64,000 nucleotides of DNA from Stagonosporopsis chrysanthemi (GCA_022560025.1 JAFISE010000112.1:45678-109677), one strand, 5' to 3'; numbered from the stretch's first letter, positions 32,183-47,721 are shown. Notes: generated by a model from the sequence alone, not told the origin. Numbers and translations are program-made.

Positions 32183-33403
32183 ATGTTTTCTCTTCAGAGG
32201 CTCCTCGTCTCTGCACTTCTGATCCTCTCGGTCACCTTTGTCTTCTTTGCCCAGTCTGCTGAGGCTACCAAGGGACCAAAGATCACCCACAAGGTATGTG
32301 CAGGCCTCAACTTGGTGTAATGGAATTACTGTTGGCTACTTGATGACCTCTGCATGTCAATTGAGCAAGCACAAGACAATATGATAGCTGCACAGCTTCC
32401 AACTGCACTCAGATCTGGCTACCCCTCCTCTTGGAGCTATGAGTTAACGAAAGCAGGTCTACTTCGATATTACTCACGGCGATGAGGAACTCGGCCGCAT
32501 CACAATCGGCCTCTACGGCAAGACCGTCCCCAAGACCGCTGAGAACTTCCGTGCCCTCGCGACCGGCGAGAAGGGCTTTGGCTACGAGGGCTCCACCTTC
32601 CACCGTGTTATCAAGGATTTCATGATCCAGGGCGGGTAGGTCGAATACGTCACACTGTATAGAACATAACTAACGTGGACTACACAGTGATTTCACCAAG
32701 GGCGACGTGGGTAGCACTACAATTACGATGGGATTTGCTTGCTGATATAAGACAGGGTACTGGTGGCAAGTCCATCTATGGTGCTAAGTTCCCTGATGAG
32801 AACTTCAAGCTCAAGCACACCCGCAAGGGTCTCATGAGCATGGCCAACAGCGGCAAGGACACCAACGGCTCCCAGTTCTTCATCACCACCGCCATCACCA
32901 GCTGGCTCGATGGCCGCCACGTTGTTTTCGGCGAGGTTCTTGAGGGCTACGAGATTGTCGAAAAGATTGAGAATGTCCCCAAGGGATCTGGCGACAAGCC
33001 CTCCAAGACGGTCAAGATCGCCAAGAGCGGAGAGCTCGAGGTCCCAGCGGAAGGTATTCACGCGGAACTCTAAGCCAGCAACGTAGCTGGCAACGTGCAG
33101 GAGAGCTGCTGATATTTCCTTTTTCAAGATTTGTACGGCACCGCAGGCGATGATGGCACCGAGCTTGATATCACCGCTGACCAGACCACCGGCGCCGTTG
33201 ATGTCGCAAACACTCCTGCCACCAGCCAAGGCAGCAAGGTCCCCATCCCCGCCATCCCTGGATCTACATTGCTGGAGGAGGGTCTCTCTTGGGGTCAGAA
33301 GCTTTTCTTCATTGGCGCTATTGTCGCTGTTTGCGCTCTTTTTTTACGCTCGCGCGGAGGTGCCAGCACCTCCGGTGGATATAAGCAGAAGAGCATGGCG
33401 TAG
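32183..33403 (+). CDS. ER peptidyl-prolyl isomerase, cyclophilin B, with two alternative ends
   Basis: Cyclophilin of the secretory pathway that catalyses prolyl isomerisation. Exons 32183-32293, 32457-32635, 32688-32706 (only 19 nt) and 32756 onward; introns of 163, 52 and 49 nt. A signal peptide (about residues 1-28) is followed by a complete cyclophilin domain with the active-site Arg in FHRVIKDF, then GSQFFIT and [10 protein letters not shown]. Two ends are possible. Reading through gives a stop at 33073 after HAEL, an HDEL-like ER retrieval signal (208 aa). Splicing a good 75-nt intron (33054-33128, gtattc...ctgat...ttcaag) removes that stop and adds 91 residues with a membrane segment ([16 protein letters not shown]), ending at 33403 (293 aa). 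Exon 4 and the extra exon are in frame. Divergent from uS13m. Confidence 0.9.
33054..33128 (+). other. alternative terminal intron of the cyclophilin B gene
   Basis: Donor gtattc at 33054, branch ctgat near 33111, pyrimidine tract and acceptor caag at 33128. The first bases of the intron encode the IHAEL-stop end. Retention gives a soluble ER form, removal gives a membrane-anchored form. Confidence 0.7.
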
Positions 33404-36660
<3,257 letters not shown>

Positions 36661-37863
36661 ATCCGCCACTCTTCACCGCACGACGATGCCTCTCTAGGAC
36701 TGACTTGATACCCTGGACCGTTGTGCCGTGCCACTAGGCAACATGTTTTGCGATTTCCTTTATTGTTTCGAGCATCTCCTTGCGAGTCCTTCTCGGTCAC
36801 TTCGGAACGACACGGATTCCGGAATCTCATACCCCAACCAGCATATAGACAGCGAGTGTTTACTGCGGATCTGCCTATTTTCGAGCTTCACTGCATTACG
36901 ATACCCTTGGACGACAGTGCGTCGAGCTCGAGCATAGATGGCGGAGCCATCCGCCTTCCCTCTGAAGGCATGCATTACGAACATTTTATGTCTTCGCTCT
37001 TTTTGCAAAGCATGCTGCTTGGGGAGCCATAGATCTCGTTTTCCGGATCATCCATGCCGGCGACTTGTTTTGTTATTTCATTCGGAAAAGCGATTCCTTT
37101 CCCTGGTCATATCCCGTGGCGACACTTCTTCGTTGTCTCCCGTCGCGCCGCTCCCACCAAAGGAGAGCATCAAGCGACATATCTTGACGATGAAAAAGTT
37201 TTGCTGGTTAGTCTCGCACATAGATGGCGTTCTCGAGGGTCGACTACCCTTTTCTAATGGGCCTTAACGTGAGAGGCTTAAGCGAAGGAAATACCCCCGG
37301 ATCTGTGGTGACGGTCATGACTTGGGCAATGGAATCATCTAAAAAGCACAGTTTCGAGCAGATGATTAGCTAGATAGATAGACTACCATGGGCCGCTTTG
37401 CGCTTGGCCTGTGAATGCATTGTTCAAATCCACCGCTGCTGTGAAACAGTCTGTTGTATGTAATGTTGAACCGCACGAGGTTGTCTTGTTGACTTTGTAT
37501 TCTGATTGGGTGCTCCAGGTCCAGCGCACATCGAGAGCGTGGGACTGGAGAACTCCGGGCCGGTTGGTTGCATCACGTGATAAGGCTGACTTAGTAAGGT
37601 CCACCAGGCGTCACGTCATAGGCCGGGGCGTTCGTGATGCTCCCGCAAATGGGTCGGTCGGCTTATTCAATGGATCTTAGCGCGGGAAGCTTTGGCTCGT
37701 GTCGAACTTCCAAGGCTTCTCAACGTTTCCAACCCATGGCCCTGCGATTCGCATTGATCAAGTCGGACACGTGTGATTGAGTCGCGAAGCTGCATCCTGC
37801 GACGCGACTTGTCCTTACCACTTTCGAAACCTTGCACGACCAACGGCGATTGCAACCGTAGCG
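36661..37863. other. intergenic, DED1 3' region and Ies1 promoter
   Basis: 1.2 kb without a supported gene. The first few hundred bases are probably DED1 3' UTR. A possible CCAAT-type element is not evident. Confidence 0.5.
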
Positions 37864-40211
37864 ATGGAAGCGAGCGCGCCGTCAGAGCCAGACTCCAGGA
37901 ACAGCTTGCGACACATTCTCGCCGCAGACCCTAGCATGGACGACGCAAAGCCCTCGTCATCGCAGGCCAACACGCCCGCTCCTGATGATAGCGAAACTGC
38001 AACGCAGTCGCAAGACGGATCCAAGACAGCCACCGACCCTGATGCGACGCCGCACTACACAGCTACCACGACCACCACACGGCGCAATGCGAACGGCAGC
38101 GTGTCGTCGGTCTACAGCGGCAACAAGATCAAGCATTTGAAGAAGGACGACGGAATCCCGCTATGGCGCAAGGACATCCAGTACGATTTTCTGAAGCTCG
38201 TCTTCGAAGACGACACACGCGCCTTCACCAAGCAGTCGGACAAGACAGGCGGCCACACATTCGCAGACATCTATCTCGATGCCATGGCGAAGAGCAGCAA
38301 ATGCAGCAAGATCTTGAAGGACAAGCTGCTGACTGAGCGCCCGGCGGCCATCAACATGGCCATGGTGTGTCTGCTTGTCAATGTGGGGCGCATGAACACG
38401 ACACTCAACTGTAGGGCCTCAGCGCTGGTTATTGCCTGCTTGAACTGACACGGCACAGTCTTCCCTGAGATGCGAGCGCAACTACGAACCTACCACTCCA
38501 TCCCCTCCCTACAAGCCCACCAAGACCCAAACGCCTACAAACAACTGCAGGACGCGCCACGGTTGAAGTCGATCCTCAAAGGCGCGACCGAAGATCAGGA
38601 GCAGCCTAGCACGATCGAAGAGATCATGGCAGCGCCTGTGCCACGAACAAACCCCGTCAACCTGATCTTTGTGCTCTCTCAGTATGCGCCCAAGATCTCT
38701 GAACTCCACTTCTTCCCACCACGCGACTTCTTCGACCTCGTCATGCGATCAAACCTGAGCAGCAGAAGTAGGGCGACCGCGTTTCTGTGGCTGATGTGGT
38801 GGTACCTAGAGAGCGATTTCTCTAAGAAGGCTGCTGAGGAGAACCCATTCGGTCCAGGACAGTACGGTCCAGCTGACGACCCGGCGACGGCAGAATTCCC
38901 CATCAAGTGCCCCACGTTCGACTTCCTGACGCCGGAACAGGAGCTGGCGGAGAACGTGGACACCAATGATGAGAAGAACTTTGGCGAGATCAAACGCAAA
39001 GAGAGAATAGCCATACTGGCGAGTGACATGGCGCCTGTCGTGACGGGGCCAAAACGCACTAACAAGAAGGGTGAGTGCTTTCTGAAACCTGCTGTACTGA
39101 GTTTGCTGGAATGCCTCTGCGATGTCTATCTACAGACCCTTTCTTACCGCATCATTCACGGCCTTGACTAACTCCTACTAGTGTTCAACCAGAACCCTGT
39201 GTTCTCGGTCGTGGCAGACGACGGCGCCTCAACACCAGGAAGGGATAGACAGTCTACTCCAAACGGTATGCACCACCCTTCTCATTATTTGCAGTCACTG
39301 ACATGCTAGGGTCGGTAAAAGGTCGTGGTAAATCCAGCAAGCCAACTGCTGAGCGAGATTACGCATCAGACACAGACCGCACAAGATCGGTCTCGCCACC
39401 GGCCAAGGCTACACCCAACATGCGGATCAATACACTTCTGAACGACGACGCACCAATGTCTACACCAGCTCTCAGTAAGAGTGGACGTGGTAATACGTCG
39501 CGCTCAAAAACTGGGACAGGAGGGCCGCGTAGCTTCCGCTCGAAGCTTGACGCAAACGCCTCTCAAGACGGTCAATCGCCCTCTGGAAATGCACCGACAT
39601 TCTCGGGGCCGCACGGCTTCTATCTCCCACTGAATGGCTCAGATCCAGCACATAAGCGCACACGGCCTCTCACACAACACCAACTAGCTGTCGAGCATTA
39701 CCGCCGCCGCCGCGTGGACGTGATCCTCGACCGCGGTCTCCGCATCGCCTACAAAGCTGCCGCCAGACGCCGCCGCAAGGCAAATCCCTTCATGCGCGCC
39801 TGGATCCGCTGCAAAGGGATGGCGGACGGCTATGACACTGATGAGGACACTACGCATCCAAACGTCTCGGAAGAACACGGCACGAGCACTCCACCACCCA
39901 TGCCGGCCGGGCTCGTCCCGCTCGACTTTGGCGGCGAAGTCAACGACCACGGCGAGGAGAGCTACCACCGTGCCAAGATGTTGAGTAAAGCCTTGCGCCG
40001 TCTGGACCACTGGGAGAACGGCAAGAGCGGGGCGAGCTCGCGAAAAGCGAGGTACAACGATGAACTGGACGAGAGGACGGATGATGATGATGAGGATATG
40101 ATGGACGTCGAGTTGGAGAGAAGGGATGAGATGGATACCGAGGACGAGGATGAGGAGATGGAGCGGTATGAGGCCGCGGGTGCGTTGTCCGGGTTGGGTA
40201 GAGTAGGGTAG
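37864..40211 (+). CDS. INO80 chromatin-remodelling complex subunit Ies1-like
   Basis: Matches, from memory, the fungal Ies1 family (Ino eighty subunit 1). Four exons: 37864-38410, 38459-39070, 39182-39265 and 39310-40211, with introns of 48, 111 and 44 nt, 714 aa. A Ser/Thr-rich lead is followed by the conserved core (DGIPLWRKDIQYDFLKLVF, FFPEMRAQLRTYHSIPSLQ, PVNLIFVLSQYAPKISELHF, FLWLMWWYLESDF). Then come a disordered part, a basic patch (RRRRVDVILDRGLR, AARRRRKANPF) and an acidic C-tail (DDDDEDMMD). No catalytic domain. Each splice joins in frame (N/F, K/V, N/G). The acidic end may contact histones, which is inference. Likely nuclear. Confidence 0.75.
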
Positions 40212-41109
40212 GCAACGCGACGTCTCTAGTATGACGAGCATGGCGTTCGGGCGTTGGTATTGGTAACCACAGTGGCACTGGTCGCCGTTGTGGGCGTGAG
40301 CGAGTAGGGTGGGAACAGCCGAGTTACCCTGGCTGTTGACAGAAAACAGCAGCATTGGCAGTAGTCGAGCCGTGGCAACAGATAGGGACATGATACCTTC
40401 ATAGGATTGAAACGATGATCTAATATTTCTTCACAAACACCACTTGTCAGGCACTTCGCTTTTCTCGGCCATACCACTAACTTCTTTCCATGTTCAGTCT
40501 CACGGTAGACAGGCCCCATTACAGTGTATTTAGAAGATCTCCAATGAATTGCCCGCTCCGCTTACCGTCGCACAGCCCACATCTTCTCTTCGCACGACTC
40601 CTCCATACTCCTCCTCTTTCGACGTGAGGCGAGTCCCAAAACACCGCTCGTGCCACCCTCTTTCAAATCGCTGAGATTCTTGACGATAAGGTCCTGTTTC
40701 GGGATCCATTGGAGGACCTCTTTCGTTTTTACTCTTGGTAAGCATGCGCACCAGCTGCTCATTGTTTTTCCACAACGTTGCACAGGGGCAAGTAAACCAG
40801 AAGTAACAGCGTGAAGTGATTGAGTGATAACTTGTACAGTTTTCTTGATGTCACGTGAATTATCACTTGATCTGGTCTCCGGGTTCCCTACATGGCACAC
40901 GTTACAAGTATGAGAGAATTTCAGTCTCAAGCTCGAATGATCTTCAGCACCGCAACTGGTTATTTAGCTTGGAACTCGGAGGTTATTATTTCCAATGACA
41001 CGGCATAGCACGGATGGTAATAGTGCACTTGTTATAGTTTGAATTCACATTGAATTCGTAGCGGAGAACCACTTTACATAACCATCACACATCACCAGCA
41101 CTCGCATGC
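40212..41109. other. convergent intergenic
   Basis: 898 bases between convergent genes. Short open frames have no protein-like composition. Confidence 0.5.
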
Positions 41110-42702
41110 TTACAAGGTGTACCTGAATCCCTCAAGACCCTCAATGATCTTGCCACCAGCCTCAGCGCGCTTGTTGGCCCTCCAGAACTTGAGGTCCATA
41201 AGGAGAGCAATGACAATGATAAGACCAGCAGCGATCATGCAAGCGGTGATACCAGGGACGTAATGGGGTTTGTCCTGTGTCCTGAAGACTGTGCCGCCTA
41301 TTATTCCTCCAATGCCACCAGCGCCGACAAGAGTCGCTGAGCAGAGAGCGCGCTTCCACTGGCCGCGGATGTTGTTCGCCTGCCATGTCAGAACGGCGGG
41401 GACGTTAGCGTTGGCTGCGGCAGTGGCGAGGAAGACGCCAGTGTAGCGAACGCCGACGTTGTTAGAGAAGCCAATCATTGGGAGGCCGATGAGGGCGAGG
41501 ACGCCGTTGGCGATGACCCATGGACTGCGCACGTGATCTACAGGGGCGTTAGGAATGTTTCCGAGACAATTTTAGGAGGGTTTTGGGTACTTACACTTGT
41601 CACCAGCCCACGCAAAGCCAAGCATGACAAATCCGGCGAAGATGTATGGGGGCGCGATCAGGCAGTTGGAGGCAGCAGTGCTGAAGCCCATGCCGTCCTT
41701 GAGGATGATGGGCAAGAAGTAGGCGATAGCATATGTGATGGTTGTCGTGAGCATGAAGATGGCGGCAAAACCCCAAACCTTAAGATCCAGGGCGTTGGCA
41801 AGGTACTTCTTCATGTTGAATTCCTCAGGTAGGGCATCGTGGCGATCCTTCTCAATGCGGGCGACGATGAAATCAACTTCTGCCTTGTTAAGGAACTTCT
41901 TGCCCATGCCAGGCTTGTGGGCAAGCTCCGGGAAGTCGACAATGAAGTACCAGCCAATGAAGCCGATGAGGACAGTGATGACTCCCTGCAGGATGAAGAT
42001 CCAGCGCCAGCCAGACAGACCAGGACCGAAAGAGACGGGGGTGGTGGGCTTGGCCTTGGTTGGGCCGTGGTGGACACCGAGCCAGGGAGCAGCCTGGATA
42101 CCGTGGCCCTGGAGCAGGGAGAAGAGGTAGCCCAGGATTCCTGAGAAGGCGGATGACATCATGCCGATGAGGAAGAAGAAAGTGTTGCGCTTCTGGAGCT
42201 CATAGCGCTGGTACCAGCATGAAAGAAGATATGCAGATCCCGGGAAAAAGCCAGCCTCGAAGATACCGAGCAGGAGACGGAGAGGGATCAAAGTGTGCCA
42301 CTCCTTGACGAAACCGAAGCCAATCATGACAGCTCCCCAGATGATGACAATTAATGGTAGGAAGACGCGAGGGCCGAGCTTGCGCAAAACGACGGTAGCA
42401 GGAGGCTGCAGAGCGACGTATGTGATGAAGAACAGCAAGACAATAATGCTGTAGCGCTCGCCAGTGAGCTTGAGATCGGTGCCCATACCGGCAACCATGG
42501 CGACACCCAGGTTGGTCCTGTCCATCAAGGAGACACAGTACATGAAGCCAAGTGTGGGGATCAGACGGAGATCAACCTTGCGAATGATCTTCTTCTGCTC
42601 CTCAGGAGTGAATGTGTTGATGCGGTCATTGTTGAGCTTCGATTCGCCGGAGTCGACGCGCTCGATCTCGCTAACGCCAGCCTTCTCTTCCATGAGAGAC
42701 AT
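41110..42702 (-). CDS. MFS transporter, Dal5/TNA1 (anion-cation symporter) family
   Basis: Twelve-helix plasma-membrane permease. Exons 42702-41595 and 41537-41110, with a 57-nt intron (gtaagt...cctgtag), 511 aa. Family marks: KVDLRLIPTLGFMYCVSLMDRTNLG at helix 1 (RTN motif), LRLLLGIFEAGFFPG at helix 4, then a long cytosolic loop and QANNIRGQWKRA in helix 10-11. Relatives carry allantoate, nicotinate, pantothenate or related organic anions; the substrate is not predictable here. The start was chosen at the Met in MSLMEEK, after a CA-rich leader; upstream Mets in the same frame lie in non-conserved sequence. A broken member of the same family lies at 27.7-29.2 kb. Confidence 0.9.
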
Positions 42703-44786
42703 CTTGAGTGGGTGTGGGTGAGGTATTGGTGTTTGAACGATGAACTTTGATGGAGATATAGGATAGGAGTCTCCAAGTGTTGAGGTCGACTGATCCTGGC
42801 GAAAGAGGACAGAAGAGATGTCAAACACAAGCATGGACGAGGAAGACAAGCCTCATATACACATGGCAGTACTCCTTCCCATCCTTGAGTACCCCGGACC
42901 CGTTCCGGCACCCACATATACCCCAGACTTTGCCCCTCACACGGCGACTTTGGCGAGATGCATGGACTGTCTAATCTCAAAGCAGCTCGTCGCCCGCTGC
43001 TATGGTATCGGGTTCTCCGTGTCTGGTAGTCGAGGATAGAATCCGATGCATCTGGGGTGTAGTTCCAAGGTTTTCCAAGCGTCATAGCAAAAGCATGTCC
43101 TGGATCTGGGCCCAGCAGTATGGCGGCTGTGCCTCCGATCGTCGTGATAGCCCTGAAGCCCACGTGCTTGGCGAAGATCCGGGGTATGTCTGGGCTGAAC
43201 TGGGGCAAGCTAGACGCATTACGGGCTGAGGTGGGGGGAACGCTAAGATGAAAGCAATGTTAGGAAGGTGATTCAGAGGGTGTCGTTGGTGGTGTGCAAA
43301 AAGAACGTGGTTGAGGCTGGACGCTAATGAGGTCTAGACCACGCCCACCTCTGTGTAACACCAGATCGAGGCCAAACTGCAAAAACAAATGCAGCTGCCA
43401 AGGTACCAATGTTTACTCTAAAGACATTGAGGAGTGCCGTGATTGCTTGCCGCTGGTATTTCGGAAGCTGATATAGGCGTGTCACATCGCCTGTGTAGCC
43501 GTAATGATGACCTTTGAATCGATCGAGATGATAGCAAATCGAGACAACGCAGCGATGAACGTTACAGAATCTGTAGAGCAGAGCTTCCTGAGCTCGTCTG
43601 TAGATATGAATCGGTTCATGTAGGTGGTGTGGTTAGGCAGAGTCAGACCAATGCGCTGGGTACCGCCAACGCGCAGTGACTGAAATACCTGAGCTTCATA
43701 AGTGTCTTTGCCGTTTACTTTCCTGGACGTTGTTACACAACAAGTCTCTCACAGTTTCTTGTGGCCTTAGCTACTCGAAGAGATGTGCAATCTCGAAGAC
43801 ATGTGATACTATCTCGTCACGTCGAGTCTATCGATTCCACCCGCCGTGTCCTCGTGACGGGGTCTCGATCTCACGACCACATTTTCGCCGAAAGATGCCG
43901 TCCTTACCCTGTGGCTGGACTGCTGTTGCCCTCTAAGCCCGTCTTAGCAGAAACACTCCAGCACTATGTAAGCCTCCCCCATAACCTGCATGAGTAGTTT
44001 CGCGCTTTGGACTGCACGACTCCGGGATGGCGCCCTGGCGACTATTGGATTTCATACGCATTCTTGAAATCTAGCGAGGTGCTTGGATTCGAGATGAGCA
44101 TCTGCCACATCTATTGATAGTTGTGGAAGGGTTGAGATCTGGAGCGGGCAAAGACTGAAATGATGAAGAGAAGTGTGCAAACGCAGTAAGGAGTACTTCA
44201 AAAAATCAAGTTAGTATCATCAGCCCGTACTTCGCCTCTTTGTGGCTACTCGGCCGATTGCTTTTCCAGGTTATCACTGCGTTCATCCATGAGTTTGTGC
44301 ATACCGCAACGCCGCTCCCGCAAACCTACCTGAGTACCGGCAGCTCACAAGCTCTTGGAAGGGCAGCCTGCCTCGGGAGGCGCATGATGGGAGATGTCAT
44401 TGACAGTCACAGGGGCAGCTGATGCGGTAATGTTCCGTGATGCTGCGCTTCTTCCGCACTAAATGCTTGCGTGGCCGCGCATCATACTTCAGCATAGGCT
44501 TGCAAACCGAGGAATACATCACGATATGACCACAAGAAGGAGGACTGTTTTGGCTGGGAAAACTGATTGCTTATATTAGATACAATAATCCTGAACTCAC
44601 CACTTCATCACCTACTCTTGCACCTCAACATTATCGTGGAACGAATGTGTTGAACTCCATGCCATGCTAACAATCGTCAAGAGAAGAAACACCAATGCTC
44701 TGTTTTGCTGTAACTAATGGAGTAGAAAATATTCGTTGTGGGGGTCGTCAAATTTGTCATGCCGGCGCTATGCTTGTCGAGAGGCG
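42703..44786. other. intergenic, no gene seen
   Basis: 2.1 kb. The first part is presumably the transporter promoter. Remaining short frames are stop-rich or of poor composition. Confidence 0.5.
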
Positions 44787-45473
44787 TTACTCAATGTTGA
44801 CCCTCCTGGACTGAGGTGCAGTAGCTTTGGGCACCGTAATGCTCAAAATGCCGTTCTTGAGACTGGCCTTAACAGCGTCTTGGTCGACGCGGGCAGGGAA
44901 TGCAAAGCTGCGGTGAAATGAGCCAACCGAGCGCTCGCTGACCCAGTAGCGCTGCTTCGGCTCCTCCTTCGAGACCTGCTGCTGGCCGGACTGTTTGGCG
45001 ACCTGAGTGTCTTTGGCTGCGGACTCTGCAGTCTCTTCCTCGACTGTGGGCTGGTGCGACTCGATCTTTTTCTGTTCCTCGCCAGTCTCAATGGCAGTGG
45101 GACGCTGGCCTTCTTCGCGGACGTATTCGTGCTTGCCTGAGATGGTCAGGGTGTTGTTGTCGGTCCACTCGATGTTAATGTTCTTCTGCTCGACGCCAGG
45201 AAGCTCGCCGTGCAGCTCGTAGGAATCTTTAGTCTCTTTGACATCAAACTTGGGGGTGAAGGAGCGGATGCTCTGGAATTGGCGGTCGACGTCACGGAAT
45301 GCCTGACGGTCATACTCGTCGAAGAGACGGAAGATGGGAGCGAACTCCTGAGTGAAGCGTGGAAAGAGAGACATTGTTGCTGGTGTGGTTGAGAAAGTGC
45401 GTGTAGTTGTTGGTTTGATGATGCGGTTGAGGTGTTGTGGAACTCGGCGGATTGTTGTGCGCACTGGTTGCAT
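44787..45473 (-). CDS. small heat-shock protein (Hsp20/Hsp30), two possible starts
   Basis: ATP-independent chaperone. Single exon. The alpha-crystallin domain starts at about residue 73 (PKFDVKETKDSYELHGELPGV, then TLTISGKHEY) and ends with VKASLKNGILSITVP. A Glu/Gln-rich insert divides the two halves, as in fungal Hsp30. From the first ATG the protein has 228 aa. Its first 33 residues are basic, hydroxylated and acid-free, ending RTFSTTPAT, like a mitochondrial presequence. Met34 (45374) opens the usual cytosolic form, MSLFPRF, 195 aa. The first ATG has T at -3 (weak), the second A at -3 (strong), so leaky scanning could give both. A TATA box and heat-shock elements lie just upstream. Confidence 0.9.
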   Translation of the reverse strand: MQPVRTTIRRVPQHLNRIIKPTTTRTFSTTPATMSLFPRFTQEFAPIFRLFDEYDRQAFRDVDRQFQSIRSFTPKFDVKETKDSYELHGELPGVEQKNINIEWTDNNTLTISGKHEYVREEGQRPTAIETGEEQKKIESHQPTVEEETAESAAKDTQVAKQSGQQQVSKEEPKQRYWVSERSVGSFHRSFAFPARVDQDAVKASLKNGILSITVPKATAPQSRRVNIE

Positions 45474-45528
45474 AGAAGTGTTGGATGATTTTTGTTCTAT
45501 TGATGGACTTTGAAGGGTTGATTGAACT

Positions 45529-45558
45529 GTATATATACTCGAGCATCAACTTCGAGAA
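45529..45558 (-). promoter_or_regulatory. TATA box and heat-shock element of the Hsp20 gene
   Basis: Palindromic gtatatatac at 45529-45538, 56 bases before the first ATG. TTCnnGAA (ttcgagaa) at 45551-45558 fits a two-unit heat-shock factor site. The short distance predicts a very short leader before the first ATG. Confidence 0.6.
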
Positions 45559-46849
45559 TCATCTTGACACTGCTCGACGATACTCGATCGTGCATCATAT
45601 TGGCGTCAAGGTGGATACATGAAGATGCTCGGAGATGGTTCGGGGGGGTTCCACAGCGTTCGATGCAAGGAAGCCTCGCGTTCAACGTCCAACCCCGATC
45701 TTTGTGATTCCCAATAATGGTCTTCGAGCTTGATGCGATGCTTTGGTGCGTCCAATCACGATCCTCGCCCTCGTGCCGTGATCGAAGGCGGCATTTAGAA
45801 AGAGCTATCTCGAACTTTCCGCCGAGAATCACGTGAGCCTTCTCAAGATCTGCGTCATTTGCACCCCGACCATCGCCTGGCTTTCGCAGCAAGCCAGTAA
45901 GCGCGCATCAAAGTTTCGAAGTTTGCCTCAATGAAGGTCGCGAATGCCTGGCTCCCGATACATTTCGAGTTGTCTGCGCCCTCTGCGCAGAAGGTATTCA
46001 ATGGTACCAAAGTCCTTCTTGCCAACGCCTTGGTTCTTGTGGAATTCGGCTCTTAAGAACATTAGTTGTTAATTCCAAGACATCCAATTATGCTTTAAGT
46101 ACCTTGCGAAGTCTCGGAAATGTGATCGTGTATCCTGGCGTTGTTAGTCGAGTTCACTGGAGACAAGGCTGAGATCGTCATACCGAAGGCTTCTCCTTCA
46201 CAGCTCGCAAGCATTGACGATATAGCGACAGCACATCGCGCTGTAGTCCTGACAGTCGCGCCATGTTAATTCAGTCAGTGCTGATGAAATTTTGAAAGCG
46301 ATGAGTAGATGATGTCAACATTCGAGATCAAGCAGCAAAGCTTCGGGGTCTCTCCGGATGAGGCCGGCGCTTTGGCCACTGTCTCTCTATTGATTGTTCT
46401 GACCTGAACGACCGTCGACAACGACAACGGACAAAGCTCATCGTGTTCATGAACACAAGGAAGATTGTGACTTCCTGGCTGCATGGACTAAATTGGCGTA
46501 GCTAGTGTGGCCTTTCACGAGCGGAAAGCTGTACAATATGCAAACCCCGCAGTGCCAACAAACAAAGATGTACATTGACGTCGCCTCGATACCGCCCTTA
46601 TGATTCTTCACAGCTCGTACAGCCCTGGTGTCGCATTCAGTTTTATTCAATTTTATTATATCAGATACCTTGAGCCCAAACTAATGTCTCGAAGCCAGCT
46701 TTCGAGATGCAATGCAAGATACAGTACTATTACATGATTTAAAAGAGATGGCCCACAAGCTCAACGGGAATTAAAATAAGGAGACGTGTGGTTACATTTT
46801 GTGTTCGTACCGATCTTGAGGAAGCTCGATGAGCACTCGAGTCATCTGA
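45559..46849. other. intergenic with Hsp20 promoter
   Basis: No gene seen. A further adjoining ttcgaa at about 45916 could add to heat-shock factor binding. The rest is nondescript, AT-rich towards 46.7 kb. Confidence 0.45.
45822..45829 (-). promoter_or_regulatory. second heat-shock element
   Basis: GAAnnTTC (gaactttc), about 350 bases upstream of the Hsp20 start. Confidence 0.4.
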
Positions 46850-47721
46850 TTAGAAAAGATGTTGGCTCTCGCCGTTCGAGCCGGAGATATCCTGTAACTC
46901 GGAAGGCGGCCACATAAAGCCGTCTAGCTCCATCTCATCAGCAGCGCACTCAATCTCAGATAGATCCCAGTTCGAGAATGGATAGGGTGGAGAAGGGCCT
47001 ACACCTTCCTTGTAATGTTGGTCTTCATCAGTCACTGCAGAGCAGTGTGACGGAGTGTGGCTTGAGAAAATCATCGAAGCCGCCGCTTGCCTAGTGTATG
47101 CTTGGGTCGGAGCGTCGGTCGTGACGCCGTCGTCGTATTCGCTGTGATCGGAGAAGGTACTCTGGTATGGCTCGTGTGTCTGAGTCGGTGTGCTTGCCCC
47201 AGTCTGCTGAGATTGTGCTATTTCGTGTTAGCCGTTCAGCGTTCGGGGACCGATGAACGAGAAAAGCTGGCAACATGTGGACCATGTCGGAAGTAGACAG
47301 TACCGTACTCACCATACTCATAGTCGTGTTGGGGATCACGCAAGTGTTGGCGCCGGAATCGCTCGAATCCTTCAGGCGACAGGCAGAGACGGTCCTGTGT
47401 GAAGTCGCATGTAAGCAGAGCCTGCTCGCTGCGCCAACTTCCTTCAACAAGGCTACGCTGCCGCTTACATGCAAACAATGCGCCAGGTACCGACCCGCTG
47501 GGCTGTGCAGCAGCCTCGTCCTCACTCATTTCAATGCCCTCAGGATAGACTCTTGGCCCCTGAGCGAGATGGGAACCCACATGCTCGAGCCAGTCTGGGT
47601 TGGACGCAGTCTTCTGGGTGCCTGTCGGATGGCAGTGTCTGGCATAGGCTTCTCCATCGTTGCTTAGCATCTGGTGAGACTCTCCTTGGGTTTTAAGAGT
47701 GGACATGACGCCTGTGCGCAA
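46850..47721 (-). CDS. uncharacterised protein (258 aa), possibly a transcription-related protein
   Basis: Not recognised. Exons 47721-47313 and 47217-46850, with a 95-nt phase-1 intron (gtgagt, branch ctaac, acceptor aaatag), joined at HDYEY/AQS. Met1 or Met6 could be the start. Seen in it: a Gln/Thr/Pro-rich middle (QTGASTPTQTHEPYQ), an acidic C-terminal third with spaced aromatic residues (FSNWDLSEIE, MELDGFMWPPSEL) reminiscent of an activation domain, and RFRRQH basic residues at mid-protein. No zinc cluster, no bZIP and no signal peptide. The clean splice and coding composition after it support a real gene; the function is left open. Confidence 0.55.

Noticed and set aside
39684..40391. 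235-codon minus-strand frame opposite the Ies1-like gene
   Set aside because: Antisense shadow of the last coding exon.
42703..43208. N-terminal extension of the MFS transporter from upstream in-frame Mets
   Set aside because: The extra residues are not hydrophobic or conserved-looking, and the Met at 42702 follows a normal leader.
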